The notes beneath the pieces are model-generated. The model ran no database searches and was not told the origin of the DNA. It worked only from the letters and a program-made list of their open reading frames with translations. A DNA stretch of 64,000 nt, from assembly GCA_035540675.1 (NCBI GenBank), contig DATLGB010000218.1, positions 1 through 64,000 on the forward strand. The letters run 5' to 3'. This DNA is from DATLGB01 sp035540675. Lineage in GTDB: Bacteria; Actinomycetota; Thermoleophilia; Solirubrobacterales; Solirubrobacteraceae. The first letter of the stretch is position 1; every line of letters begins with the position of its first letter. A program made the translations under genes and the position numbers. This document shows positions 1 through 7,345 of the stretch, piece after piece.

Positions 1-218
1 AGCTCGCGGAGTCGCTGCGCCGCAACGCGGAGACGCTGCTGCTCGATGTGACGCGCGCCCACCGCGCGCTGACCGCGCGGCTCGACGAGGCCGGCGTCGA
101 CACGGGACCGGCGCTGGTGATCGCACGCGGGGGCCGCGCGCCGGCCGCGCGGCGCGCCGACGCGGACTTCGCCGCCGACGTCCCGGAGTTCATCCCGCCG
201 ACGCCGCGGCGCGGCTGA
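1..218 (+). CDS. C-terminal end of an unrecognised protein (partial)
   Basis: The reading frame is open from base 3 to a TGA at 216-218, so only the last 71 residues are visible and the start lies left of the window. The visible part begins with an amphipathic, Leu/Arg/Glu-rich helix of about 30 residues that could be a coiled coil. It continues into a Gly/Ala/Arg-rich linker and a Pro-rich tail. Third codon positions are nearly all G or C, as in the neighbouring genes, which supports real coding. No family can be assigned from this fragment. Confidence 0.6.
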   Translation, partial: LAESLRRNAETLLLDVTRAHRALTARLDEAGVDTGPALVIARGGRAPAARRADADFAADVPEFIPPTPRRG

Positions 219-232
219 TCGTCCGTCCGGCA

Positions 233-250
233 GGCGAACTAGTGTTCGCC
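233..250 (+). promoter_or_regulatory. SOS/LexA-type palindrome over the -10 box of the nuclease gene
   Basis: The sequence GGCGAACTAGTGTTCGCC is an inverted repeat of 7 bp around TAGT. It contains CGAAC-N4-GTTCG, the core of the LexA box of Gram-positive bacteria. The predicted -10 hexamer TAGTGT (240-245) lies inside it, 7 nt before the GTG start at 253, so a bound repressor would block the promoter. No other GAAC-N4-GTTC site was noticed in the window. LexA binding is inferred from the match. Confidence 0.6.
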
Positions 251-252
251 TC

Positions 253-753
253 GTGCCGGACCGGACGAGAACGCTGAAGGGGGCGATCGCCGAGGCCGCC
301 GTGACGCTCGCGGCCACCCGCCTCGGGATCGCGACGATGAAGCCGTCGATCGAGGGCCGGCGCTACGACCTCATCCTGGACGTCGGCCCCAGGCTCCTGC
401 GGGTGCAGTGCAAGTGGGGCACGCGGCGCGGCGACGCCGTCGTCGTCCGCCTCGGCACGAGCCGCCTGACGCCGCAGGGCTACGTCAGCACGACCTACTC
501 CGCCGAGGAGATCGACGGCTTCGCGGTCTACTGCGAACACACCGGCGAGTGCTACTGGCTGCCCATCGAGGAGTTCGGCGGCCGTTCGTACGCGCACCTG
601 CGTCTGGCTCCGGCGCGAAACGGGCAGCGATTGCTAGTAAAATTCGCCGCCGATCACCCGTTTGGGGCTGTAGCTCAGCTGGGAGAGCGTCTGGCTGGCA
701 GCCAGAAGGTCAGGGGTTCGAGCCCCCTCAGCTCCATCGACGAGGCCGCCTGA
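253..753 (+). CDS. PD-(D/E)XK endonuclease related to group I intron-associated nucleases
   Basis: The 166-residue product looks like the PDDEXK_5 family, which includes the intron-encoded homing enzyme I-Ssp6803I. Residues 10-130 form the nuclease domain: an N-terminal helix with the GAIAEAAV pattern, the acidic YDLILD motif near residue 40, and the RVQCKWG motif near residue 55 (Q-x-K in place of E-x-K, as in this family). GTG 253 is chosen because TAGTGT lies 7 nt upstream. From codon 138 the frame passes through the whole tRNA-Ala gene and stops in the hairpin beyond it, so the last 29 residues are encoded by tRNA and terminator sequence. The tRNA has no intron, so this would be a free-standing enzyme. 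The nuclease family call is firm; the role is unknown. Confidence 0.8.
   Translation: MPDRTRTLKGAIAEAAVTLAATRLGIATMKPSIEGRRYDLILDVGPRLLRVQCKWGTRRGDAVVVRLGTSRLTPQGYVSTTYSAEEIDGFAVYCEHTGECYWLPIEEFGGRSYAHLRLAPARNGQRLLVKFAADHPFGAVAQLGERLAGSQKVRGSSPLSSIDEAA
664..736 (+). tRNA. tRNA-Ala(GGC)
   Basis: A 73-nt cloverleaf is complete. The acceptor arms GGGGCTG and CAGCTCC pair over 7 bp with one G-T, and the discriminator is A. The D arm contains GTAGCTCAGCTGGGAGAGC. The anticodon stem TCTGG/CCAGA encloses the loop CTGGCAG with anticodon GGC. The T arm is AGGGG-TTCGAGC-CCCCT. CCA is not encoded. The gene lies inside the 3' end of the nuclease reading frame on the same strand. Confidence 0.97.
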
Positions 754-766
754 GAGGGCGGCCTCG
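741..766 (+). terminator. Hairpin terminator after tRNA-Ala, shared with rsfS
   Basis: Arms CGAGGCCGCC (741-750) and GGCGGCCTCG (757-766) form a perfect 10-bp stem around TGAGAG. It lies 4 nt past the tRNA and 5 nt from the rsfS stop, so it can serve both strands. There is no clear T run, as is common at this GC content. The TGA that ends the nuclease frame sits in the loop. Confidence 0.6.
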
Positions 767-771
767 GTCGT

Positions 772-1140
772 TCAGGCCGCCGGGCCGACGCCGACGGCGC
801 GCTTGGGCGCCTCGCCCCACAGCTGCTCGAGGCGGTAGAACTCGCGCGCGTCGGGCGTGAAGACGTGGACCACCACGTCGAGGTAGTCCATCAGGATCCA
901 GCGGGCCTCCGGCAGGCCCTCGACGCGGCGCGGGACGATCCCGTGCTCCTTCTTCATCCCCTCGAGGATGCCGTCGTGGATCGCCTTCGTCTGGCGGTCG
1001 GTGTTGCCGCTGCAGACGACGAAGTAGTCCGCGTAACCGAGGATCTCCGCGACGTCGAGCTCGACGAGGTCGATCGCCTTCTTGTCGGACGCGTACGCCG
1101 CGATCGCCGCGACGAGCTCGTTCGGCTCCATCAGGTCCAT
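772..1140 (-). CDS. rsfS: Ribosomal silencing factor RsfS
   Basis: This 122-residue protein of the RsfS/Iojap family binds ribosomal protein L14 and prevents subunit joining when nutrients are short. The family core is visible as DLVELDVAEILGYADYFVV at about residues 24-42, followed by CSGNTDRQ and, near the C terminus, DYLDVVVHVFTPDAREFYRLE. The ATG at 1140 is chosen because AAGGGAG lies 7 nt upstream; an ATG three codons further in lacks this. The start overlaps the end of nadD by 10 nt, so the two genes are translationally coupled. It is the last gene of the obgE-proB-proA-nadD-rsfS series. Confidence 0.93.
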   Translation of the reverse strand: MDLMEPNELVAAIAAYASDKKAIDLVELDVAEILGYADYFVVCSGNTDRQTKAIHDGILEGMKKEHGIVPRRVEGLPEARWILMDYLDVVVHVFTPDAREFYRLEQLWGEAPKRAVGVGPAA

Positions 1141-1775
1141 ACCTGCTCCCTTGTTACCCGCCGCTCGACGGGCGCATCGCGGTAGAGCCCCAGCGACGCG
1201 ATCCGGTCGGCCACGGCGGCGGGCACCAGGTGGCGGATCGGCCGGCGCTCGGCGACGCGCCGTCGCAGCTCGGTCGAGGAGATGTCCAGGCGCGGCATGT
1301 CGAAGAACGCGACGCGCTCGTTGACCCCGCGAAGCGGGGCGAGGCGCTCGAGGATGTGGTCGCGGTGCATCGACTCGCGCTCGGCCACGGCCAGCGACGC
1401 GAGCTCGAGGATGGCCTCCGGCTCGCGCCACGACGGCAGCGCGAAGGCCATGTCACCGCCCACGATGAAGGTCAGCTCGTCTCCCGGCGCCTCGGCATGC
1501 AGAGCGCGCAGGGTATCGACGGTGAAGGACGGGCCCGGCCGCCTCGCCTCGACGTCGGAGACCTCCAGCCCGGGCTCGTCCTGCGCGGCGAGGCGGCAGA
1601 GCTCGAGGCGGACCTCGACCCCCGGGTCCTCGGGCACCTCCTTGTGCGGCGGGACGGCGGCCGGCACCAGGCGCACGACGTCCAGGCCCCGGCTCAGCCG
1701 CGCCTCCTGGGCGCAGACGAGATGGCCGATGTGCGGCGGGTTGAAGGTCCCGCCGAGCAGCCCGACTCGCGCCAC
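1131..1775 (-). CDS. nadD: Nicotinate-nucleotide adenylyltransferase
   Basis: NadD joins nicotinate mononucleotide and ATP to give deamido-NAD in the cytoplasm. The 214-residue protein has the nucleotidyltransferase signature GGTFNPPHIGH at residues 8-18. The second ATP-binding motif, ISSTELR, lies at about residue 168. The length is normal for the family. Only 7 nt separate the start from the proA stop upstream, and the 3' end overlaps rsfS, so it belongs to one operon. The nadD-rsfS order is widely conserved. Confidence 0.95.
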   Translation of the reverse strand: MARVGLLGGTFNPPHIGHLVCAQEARLSRGLDVVRLVPAAVPPHKEVPEDPGVEVRLELCRLAAQDEPGLEVSDVEARRPGPSFTVDTLRALHAEAPGDELTFIVGGDMAFALPSWREPEAILELASLAVAERESMHRDHILERLAPLRGVNERVAFFDMPRLDISSTELRRRVAERRPIRHLVPAAVADRIASLGLYRDAPVERRVTREQVWT

Positions 1776-1782
1776 GGCCGCG

Positions 1783-3048
1783 TCAGCTCCGGATCTGGCC
1801 GCTGCCTTCGACCAGGTAGCGGTAGGTGCACAGCTCGCGCATGCCGATCGGGCCGCGCGCGTGCAGCTTCTGCGTCGAGTTGCCGATCTCCGCGCCCATG
1901 CCGAACTCGGCGCCGTCGGTGAAGCGGGTGGAGGCGTTGACGTAGACGCAGGCCGAGTCGACGCCGAGCTGGAACGCCCGCGCGGCGTCCCAGTCGCGCG
2001 TGACGATCGCCTCGGAGTGCCCGGAGCCGAAGCGGTTGACGTGCTCGATCGCCGCGCCGGCGGAGTCGACGACCCCCACGGCGAGCACGAGCGCCAGGAA
2101 CTCCTGCGCGAAGTCCTCGCCGGTGGCGTCGCGGTCGCCGTCGGCGCCGGCCAGCGCGCGCGCCCGCTCGTCCAGGCGCAGCTCCACGCCGTGCGCGCGC
2201 AGGGCGGCGAGCGCCCGCGGCAGGAACTCGCCGGCCACCGCCTCGTGCACCAGCAGCGTCTCGGCGGCGTTGCACACGCCGGGCCGCTGCGTCTTGGCGT
2301 TGACGACGATGTCGAGCGCCGCGTCGAGGTCGGCGGAGGCGTCGACGTAGACGTGGCAGTTGCCGGAGGCCGCGTAGATCACGGGCACCGTGGCCACCGC
2401 CGACAGCGCCGCCTTCAGCCCCTCGCCGCCGCGCGGGATGATGAGGTCGACCAGCCCGTCCTGGGTGGCCAGCTCCGCCAGCTCCTCGCGGCCGCCGCCG
2501 GCGACGAGCGTGAGCGCCCCCGCCGGAAGCCCGGCGTCCTCCGCCGCCTCGCGCGCCACGTCGGCCAGCACGGCGTTGGAGTGGCGCGCGGAGGACGAGC
2601 CGCGCAGCACGATCGCGTTGCCCGACTTCAGGGCGAGCGCGGCGGCGTCGATCGTCACGTTCGGCCGCGCCTCGTAGACCACGGCCACCACGCCCAGCGG
2701 GACGCGCACGCGGCGGACGTCGAGGCCGTTGGGCAGCCGCATGCCGTCGATCACCTCGCCGACCGGATCCGGCAGCGCCGCGATCTGGCGCGCGCCCTCG
2801 GCCATCGCGGCGACGCGGCGCTCGTCGAGCGCGAGGCGGTCCATCAGCGCGTCCGACAGGCCGGACTCGCGGCCGGCCTCGAGGTCGCGCCGGTTGGCCT
2901 CGAGGATCTCCGGCGTCCGCTCCACCAGCGCGCTCGCGATGGCGAGCAGCGCGGCGTCCTTGGTCGCGGCGTCCAGCCGGGCCAGCACGCGCGATGCGTC
3001 CTTGGCGGAGCGGCACAGCTCGGCGACGGTCGGGGTGCTGATGGCCAT
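1783..3048 (-). CDS. proA: Gamma-glutamyl phosphate reductase
   Basis: ProA reduces gamma-glutamyl phosphate to the semialdehyde with NADPH, the second step of proline synthesis. The 421-residue protein has the signature YEARPNVTIDAA from residue 125. The catalytic cysteine is C259, in TQRPGVCNAAETLL, and RFGSGHSEAI lies towards the C terminus. The ATG at 3048 is preceded by TACCCT 6 nt away, which suggests a leaderless transcript of its own in addition to read-through from proB, 20 nt upstream. Confidence 0.96.
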   Translation of the reverse strand: MAISTPTVAELCRSAKDASRVLARLDAATKDAALLAIASALVERTPEILEANRRDLEAGRESGLSDALMDRLALDERRVAAMAEGARQIAALPDPVGEVIDGMRLPNGLDVRRVRVPLGVVAVVYEARPNVTIDAAALALKSGNAIVLRGSSSARHSNAVLADVAREAAEDAGLPAGALTLVAGGGREELAELATQDGLVDLIIPRGGEGLKAALSAVATVPVIYAASGNCHVYVDASADLDAALDIVVNAKTQRPGVCNAAETLLVHEAVAGEFLPRALAALRAHGVELRLDERARALAGADGDRDATGEDFAQEFLALVLAVGVVDSAGAAIEHVNRFGSGHSEAIVTRDWDAARAFQLGVDSACVYVNASTRFTDGAEFGMGAEIGNSTQKLHARGPIGMRELCTYRYLVEGSGQIRS

Positions 3049-3068
3049 GCGCCTAGGGTACGGCAGCC

Positions 3069-4175
3069 TCAGTCGAGGACGAAGTAGTCGCGGTGGACCG
3101 CCTCCTCGGTCGCCCGCGGCAGCACCTCGCGCACCGCGGCCGACTTCAGCCCCTTGACGCGCTCGAGCTCGTCGGCCGAGTAGTTGACGATGCCCTTGCC
3201 GATGCGGGCGCCGTCGACGACGACGTCCACCGCGTCGCCGGCGTCGAAGGAGCCCTCGACGTCGACGATGCCGACCGGCAGCAGCGAGGTCCCGCCCTCG
3301 CGCAGCGCGCGCGCCGCGCCCGCGTCGACCCGGATGCGGCCGTGCGACGGCTTGGCGTACTTCAGCCACAGCTTGAACGAGGAGATCCCGATCGGGCGCG
3401 GCGGGCAGCGCGTGCCCACGCGCTCGCCGGCGACCGCGCGCACGATCGCCCCGGGCTCGAACCCGCTGCAGATGACGGTCTCGGTGCCGGCCGCCGTGGC
3501 CATCTCCGCGGCGACGACCTTCGAGCGCATCCCGCCCGACCCGATCGCGGAGGTGTCGTGGCCGATCTCGAGGTCGCTCAGCGCCTCGAAGTCGGTGATC
3601 TCCTCGATCAGCCGGGCGCCGGCGTCCGTGCGCGGGTTGGCGGTGAAGACCCCGGGCGTGTCCGTGAGCAGGACCAGCAGCCGCGCCTGGAGCAGCACGG
3701 CCACCTGCGCGGCGAGGAAGTCGTTGTCGCCGAAGGAGATCTCGTCGGTCGTCGTGGTGTCGTTCTCGTTGATGACGGGCACGACGCGCCAGTCGAGCAG
3801 CGCCTGCAGCGTGCGGCGCGCGTTGAGGTAGTGCGTGCGCGCGCTCATGTCGAAGAACGTCAGCAGCACCTGCGCCGAGCGCAGCCCCTTCTCGCGCAGC
3901 AGCTCGTCGTAGGTGCGGTACAGGCGCCCCTGCCCCATCGCGCTGGCCGCCTGCAGCTGCGCGATCGCCGTCGGCCGCACGGGCAGGCCGAGCAGGTGCA
4001 TGCCGCGGGCGATGGCGCCCGAGGTGACGATGACGACGTCGTTCCCGCCTCGGTGCAGCGCCGCCACCTCCTCGCACACGCGCGCGACGGTGGACAGGCG
4101 CAGCTCGCCGGAGTCCTCGGCGATGATGGACGAGCCCAGCTTGACGACGACGACCGGCATGCGGCTGATGACCAT
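3069..4175 (-). CDS. proB: Glutamate 5-kinase with PUA domain
   Basis: ProB phosphorylates glutamate with ATP, the first and usually feedback-controlled step of proline synthesis. The 368 residues match the long form of the enzyme. The amino-acid kinase domain begins with VVVVKLGSSII, and NENDTTTTDEISFGDNDFLAA-type substrate contacts lie in its middle. A C-terminal PUA domain covers about residues 285-360. The ATG at 4175 is preferred because GGGCGGGA lies upstream; an ATG at 4160 has no ribosome site. The start is only 12 bp from the divergent hydrolase start. Confidence 0.95.
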   Translation of the reverse strand: MVISRMPVVVVKLGSSIIAEDSGELRLSTVARVCEEVAALHRGGNDVVIVTSGAIARGMHLLGLPVRPTAIAQLQAASAMGQGRLYRTYDELLREKGLRSAQVLLTFFDMSARTHYLNARRTLQALLDWRVVPVINENDTTTTDEISFGDNDFLAAQVAVLLQARLLVLLTDTPGVFTANPRTDAGARLIEEITDFEALSDLEIGHDTSAIGSGGMRSKVVAAEMATAAGTETVICSGFEPGAIVRAVAGERVGTRCPPRPIGISSFKLWLKYAKPSHGRIRVDAGAARALREGGTSLLPVGIVDVEGSFDAGDAVDVVVDGARIGKGIVNYSADELERVKGLKSAAVREVLPRATEEAVHRDYFVLD

Positions 4176-4180
4176 AGAGT
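4175..4180 (+). promoter_or_regulatory. -10 box (TAGAGT) of the hydrolase, inside the proB start
   Basis: TAGAGT ends 7 nt before the GTG at 4188, with no Shine-Dalgarno sequence between. It fits the leaderless pattern seen across this window. Its first base is the last base of the divergent proB start codon, so polymerase on this promoter would sit on the proB start. Confidence 0.5.
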
Positions 4181-4187
4181 CCCGCCC

Positions 4188-5051
4188 GTGAGCGCGTCCA
4201 ACCCGCCGATCGTCGACGCCCCGCGCGCCGAGGGGTGGCTGGAGGGCGTGGGCGGCAAGCGCCTGTTCTGGCGCTCATACGTGCCGGACGAGCCGCGGGC
4301 GGTCGTGCTGCTCGCCCACGGCGCCTCCGAGCACGGCGACCGCTACCGCTACGTGGTCGAGCGCCTGGTGCCGGACGGCTTCGCGGTGTACGCGGTCGAC
4401 CACCGCGGCCACGGCCGCAGCGACGGGTCGCGGGCGATGCTCGACCGCATGGACCACGTGGTGGCCGACTTCGACCGCCTGGCGGAGCACGCGCGCGCGC
4501 AGCATCCCGGCCTGCGGCTGTTCCTGCTCGGCCACAGCATGGGCGGCACCGTCGCGCTCGCGTACGCGCTGCGCCACCAGGCGAAGCTGGCCGGGCTCGC
4601 GCTGTCGGCGCCGCTGGCGGCGCTGGAGGCGGCCCCGCTGCCGCTGCGCGTCGTCGCACGGGCGCTGTCGGTGGTCGCGCCCACCGCCGGCGTCTACGAC
4701 GTCGAGGCCGAGGGCGTCAGCCGCGACCTCGACGAGGTCCGCGCCTACGACGAGGACCCGCTCGTCTACCGCGGCAAGCTGCCCGCGCGCACGGTCCAGG
4801 AGATCGCCGACACGATCGCCGGCTTCCACGACGCCGTTCCCTCGCTCACGCTGCCGACGCTGGTCATGCACGGGACCGCCGACCGGATCGTCCCCATCGC
4901 GGCCGCCGAGATGATCGCGCTGCGCAGCGGGGCGAGCGACCTCACGTTCCACCGCTACGACGGCTTCTACCACGAGATCTTCAACGAGCCCGCCGGCGAG
5001 CGCGACCGCCCGCTGGGCGACCTCGCCGCCTGGCTCAGCGACCGGGCGTAG
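4188..5051 (+). CDS. Alpha/beta hydrolase, monoacylglycerol lipase-like
   Basis: The 287-residue protein belongs to the serine hydrolase group Hydrolase_4 (monoglyceride lipase/lysophospholipase type). The oxyanion-hole segment LLAHGASEHGDRY lies near residue 45. The nucleophile elbow GHSMGG is near residue 117, with an acid residue in VMHGTADRIVP and the histidine in GFYHEIFNEP. All three catalytic residues are therefore present. There is no signal peptide, so it should be cytoplasmic or membrane-associated. The start is a leaderless-type GTG 12 bp from proB. The 3' end overlaps the convergent obgE gene by 17 bp. The natural substrate is unknown. Confidence 0.85.
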   Translation: MSASNPPIVDAPRAEGWLEGVGGKRLFWRSYVPDEPRAVVLLAHGASEHGDRYRYVVERLVPDGFAVYAVDHRGHGRSDGSRAMLDRMDHVVADFDRLAEHARAQHPGLRLFLLGHSMGGTVALAYALRHQAKLAGLALSAPLAALEAAPLPLRVVARALSVVAPTAGVYDVEAEGVSRDLDEVRAYDEDPLVYRGKLPARTVQEIADTIAGFHDAVPSLTLPTLVMHGTADRIVPIAAAEMIALRSGASDLTFHRYDGFYHEIFNEPAGERDRPLGDLAAWLSDRA

Positions 5052-6336
5052 ACGGGTCGAGCTCGAAGACGATCCCGCCGATCTCGACGTCGTCGCCGGG
5101 CTCGAAGCCCTCGCGCTCGAGCGCCGCGATCACGCCCATGCGGTGCAGGCGGCGCTCGATGTGCGCCTGCGCCTCCTCGTTCTCCACGTCGAAGCGCGCG
5201 ATCAGCCGGTCGACGGCGTCACCCGTGACCCGGAACTCGCTCTGGCCCGTCCGCTCGACGCTGAACGCCTGCGCCGCGGCCGGCCGGAAGACGGCGAACT
5301 CCGCCACGTCGTCCTCGCCGGCGGCCTCCGCGGACACGGGCGGCGCCGGCGGGATCAGCCGCAGCAGCTCGCGCTTGAGCTCGTCGAGGCCGAGCCCGGT
5401 GGCGCTCGAGGTGACGAACACGGGCACCTCCGGCCCGAGCCGCTCGCGCCACTCGGCCGCGGCGGCGGCCGCCTGCTCGGGCGTGACGAGGTCGGCCTTC
5501 GACAGCGCCAGCACCCGCGGCAGCGCCGCCAGCTCGGGGTCGTGGCGGCGCAGCTCCTGCTCGATCGTCGCGTGGTTGCCGGCGGGCTCGGAGCCGTCGA
5601 GCGGCGCGAGGTCGAGGACGTGCACGAGCACGCGGCAGCGCTCCACGTGCGCGAGGAAGTCGTGGCCGAGGCCGGCGCCCTCGCTGGCGCCCTCGATCAG
5701 CCCGGGGATGTCCGCGATCACGAGCTGGCGGTCGTCGGCCTCGAGCGTGCCGAGCGCCGGCTCGAGCGTGGTGAACGGATAGTCCGCGACCTTCGGATGG
5801 GCGCGCGTCAGCCGCGAGATCAGCGAGGACTTCCCGGCGTTCGGCAGCCCGACGAGGCCCGCGTCGGCGAGCAGCTTGAGCTGCAGCTCCACGACCCCCT
5901 CCTCCCCGGGCAGGCCGCGCTCGGCCAGCCGCGGCGCCTGCCGCGTCGGGCCGGCGAAGCGCTTGTTGCCGCGCCCGCCGAGGCCGCCTTTGGCGATGCG
6001 GACCTCCTGGCCGGGGACGACGAGGTCGTAGCGCGCGCCGTCCCAGCGGAGGACCTGCGTGCCCGGCGGCACCCGGACCACCAGCGCCTCGCCGTCGGCG
6101 CCGTGGCGCAGCGCGCCCTGGCCGTGCCCGCCGCGGTCGGCGCGGAAGTGGACGGTGCGTTTGAAGAACTGCAGGTCGCGCAGGTTCGGGTCGCAGCGCA
6201 GGACCACGTCGCCGCCGCGGCCGCCATCGCCGCCGTCGGGGCCGCCCTTGGGGACGTGCGCCTCGCGCCGGAACGACACGGAGCCCGAGCCCCCCGCCCC
6301 GGCGCGCACCTCGATCCGTGCCCGGTCCGCCAGCAT
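5035..6336 (-). CDS. obgE: GTPase Obg (CgtA)
   Basis: Obg is an essential GTPase in 50S ribosome maturation and stress control. The 433-residue protein has the glycine-rich Obg fold at residues 1-158. The G domain shows G1 GLPNAGKS (163-170), G3 DIPG (209-212) and G4 SKAD (279-282), the last replacing NKxD. The C-terminal OCT domain covers about residues 350-433. TACCGT lies 9 nt before the ATG, suggesting a near-leaderless start. The classical rplU-rpmA-obgE order is kept, but an exported protein gene and an SDR gene separate rpmA from obgE. Confidence 0.96.
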   Translation of the reverse strand: MLADRARIEVRAGAGGSGSVSFRREAHVPKGGPDGGDGGRGGDVVLRCDPNLRDLQFFKRTVHFRADRGGHGQGALRHGADGEALVVRVPPGTQVLRWDGARYDLVVPGQEVRIAKGGLGGRGNKRFAGPTRQAPRLAERGLPGEEGVVELQLKLLADAGLVGLPNAGKSSLISRLTRAHPKVADYPFTTLEPALGTLEADDRQLVIADIPGLIEGASEGAGLGHDFLAHVERCRVLVHVLDLAPLDGSEPAGNHATIEQELRRHDPELAALPRVLALSKADLVTPEQAAAAAAEWRERLGPEVPVFVTSSATGLGLDELKRELLRLIPPAPPVSAEAAGEDDVAEFAVFRPAAAQAFSVERTGQSEFRVTGDAVDRLIARFDVENEEAQAHIERRLHRMGVIAALEREGFEPGDDVEIGGIVFELDPSTPGR

Positions 6337-6371
6337 GTCGCGTCCACGGTAGCCAGAGAGGAGCTCCCAGC

Positions 6372-7061
6372 ATGCCCGACGACCCCGTCTTCCTGATCAC
6401 CGGCGCCTCGACCGGCATCGGCGCGCAGACCGCGCGCCGCGCCGCCGAGGCCGGCTACCGCGTCGTGCTGGGAGCGCGCACCGAGGACAGGCTGCGCGAC
6501 CTCGCGACCGAGCTCGGCGGTGACGCGCGGGCGCTCGCCGTCCGCTGCGACGTGACGGAGTGGGACGACCAGCAGGCGCTCGCCCGGGCCGCGCTCGACG
6601 CCTACGGCCGCATCGACGTCGCGTTCGCCAACGCCGGCTTCGGCGCGACCCGCGGATTCACCGAGTCCGACGTCGACCACTGGAAGGCGATGGTGCTCAC
6701 CAACGTCTACGGCGCCGCGCTCACCATCCGCGCGACGATCGACGAGCTCAGGGCGCGCCGCGGCCACCTGCTGCTGACGGGCTCGGTCGCCGGGCGCCGC
6801 GCGCTCGCGGGCAGCCTCTACTCGTGCACCAAGTGGGCGGTCACGGCCATGGGCGAGGCGGCGCGGCTCGAGCTCGACGGCACGGGCGTCCGCGTCACGC
6901 TGATCGAGCCCGGGATGACCGACACGCCGTTCTTCGACAACCAGCCCACGGGCGCGCTGGAGGCCGACGACATCGCGCGCGCCGTCATGTACGCGGTCTC
7001 GCAGCCGCCGCACGTCGACGTCAACGAGATCCTCGTGCGCCCGACGGCGCAGTCCAACTAG
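6372..7061 (+). CDS. Short-chain dehydrogenase/reductase (SDR)
   Basis: This is a classical SDR oxidoreductase of 229 residues. The NAD(P)-binding motif TGASTGIG lies near residue 10, and NAG in FANAGFG near residue 85. The catalytic set is Ser in LLTGSVAG and Y-x3-K in YSCTKWA. An NADP preference is possible from GART after the second strand. The ATG at 6372 follows GAGGAG at good spacing. The gene is divergent from obgE with 35 bp between starts, and ends just before a strong hairpin. The substrate cannot be told. Confidence 0.9.
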   Translation: MPDDPVFLITGASTGIGAQTARRAAEAGYRVVLGARTEDRLRDLATELGGDARALAVRCDVTEWDDQQALARAALDAYGRIDVAFANAGFGATRGFTESDVDHWKAMVLTNVYGAALTIRATIDELRARRGHLLLTGSVAGRRALAGSLYSCTKWAVTAMGEAARLELDGTGVRVTLIEPGMTDTPFFDNQPTGALEADDIARAVMYAVSQPPHVDVNEILVRPTAQSN

Positions 7062-7065
7062 GGCT

Positions 7066-7104
7066 GCGTCGATCCGGCGCCAGCCCCTGGCGCCGGATCG
7101 ACGC
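7066..7104. terminator. 17-bp hairpin after the SDR gene
   Basis: The arms GCGTCGATCCGGCGCCA (7066-7082) and its exact complement (7088-7104) enclose a 5-nt loop, GCCCC. The stem starts 5 nt after the SDR stop, as expected for a terminator, but no T run follows. It is the first of three inverted repeats in this gap. Confidence 0.6.
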
Positions 7105-7120
7105 GGACTGCGGAAGATCG

Positions 7121-7167
7121 GACGTGTGTGCGGCGGCGTGCCGCTGCACGCGCATCGCACACACGTC
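7121..7167. repeat. Inverted repeat of 12 bp with an inner hairpin
   Basis: GACGTGTGTGCG (7121-7132) and CGCACACACGTC (7156-7167) are exact complements. A small hairpin GCGGC-GT-GCCGC (7133-7144) lies within the loop. No reading frame of interest covers it. Confidence 0.5.
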
Positions 7168-7186
7168 AGCGTTTGCGGAGTCCGTG

Positions 7187-7221
7187 GCGGATCGGCGCCA
7201 CCCCTTGGCGCCGGATCGCCG
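7187..7221. repeat. Third hairpin of the cluster, sharing its core with the first
   Basis: GGCGCCA (7194-7200) pairs with TGGCGCC (7206-7212). The flanks GGCGGATC and GGATCGCC are nearly complementary, offset by one G. The right arm repeats TGGCGCCGGATCG from the hairpin at 7088-7100. It ends about 25 nt before the stop of the minus-strand gene and may terminate it. Confidence 0.45.
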
Positions 7222-7245
7222 CAGGGGTACTGGAAGTCGCCGCCG

Positions 7246-7345
7246 TTAGAAGTCGCCGCCGCCGAAGCCGCCGCCACCGAAGTCGCCGCCGCCGAGGCCG
7301 CCGCCGCCGAAGTCGCCGCCAGCGCCGAAGTCGCCGCCGCCGTGG
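7246..7345 (-). repeat. Tandem Gly-Asp-Phe coding repeat
   Basis: The 3' end of the gene repeats a GCCGCCGAAGTCGCC-like unit (plus-strand view) several times with small changes. It encodes GGGDF and GGGGF blocks at the C terminus. Such runs are prone to slippage, so repeat number may differ between strains. Confidence 0.75.
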
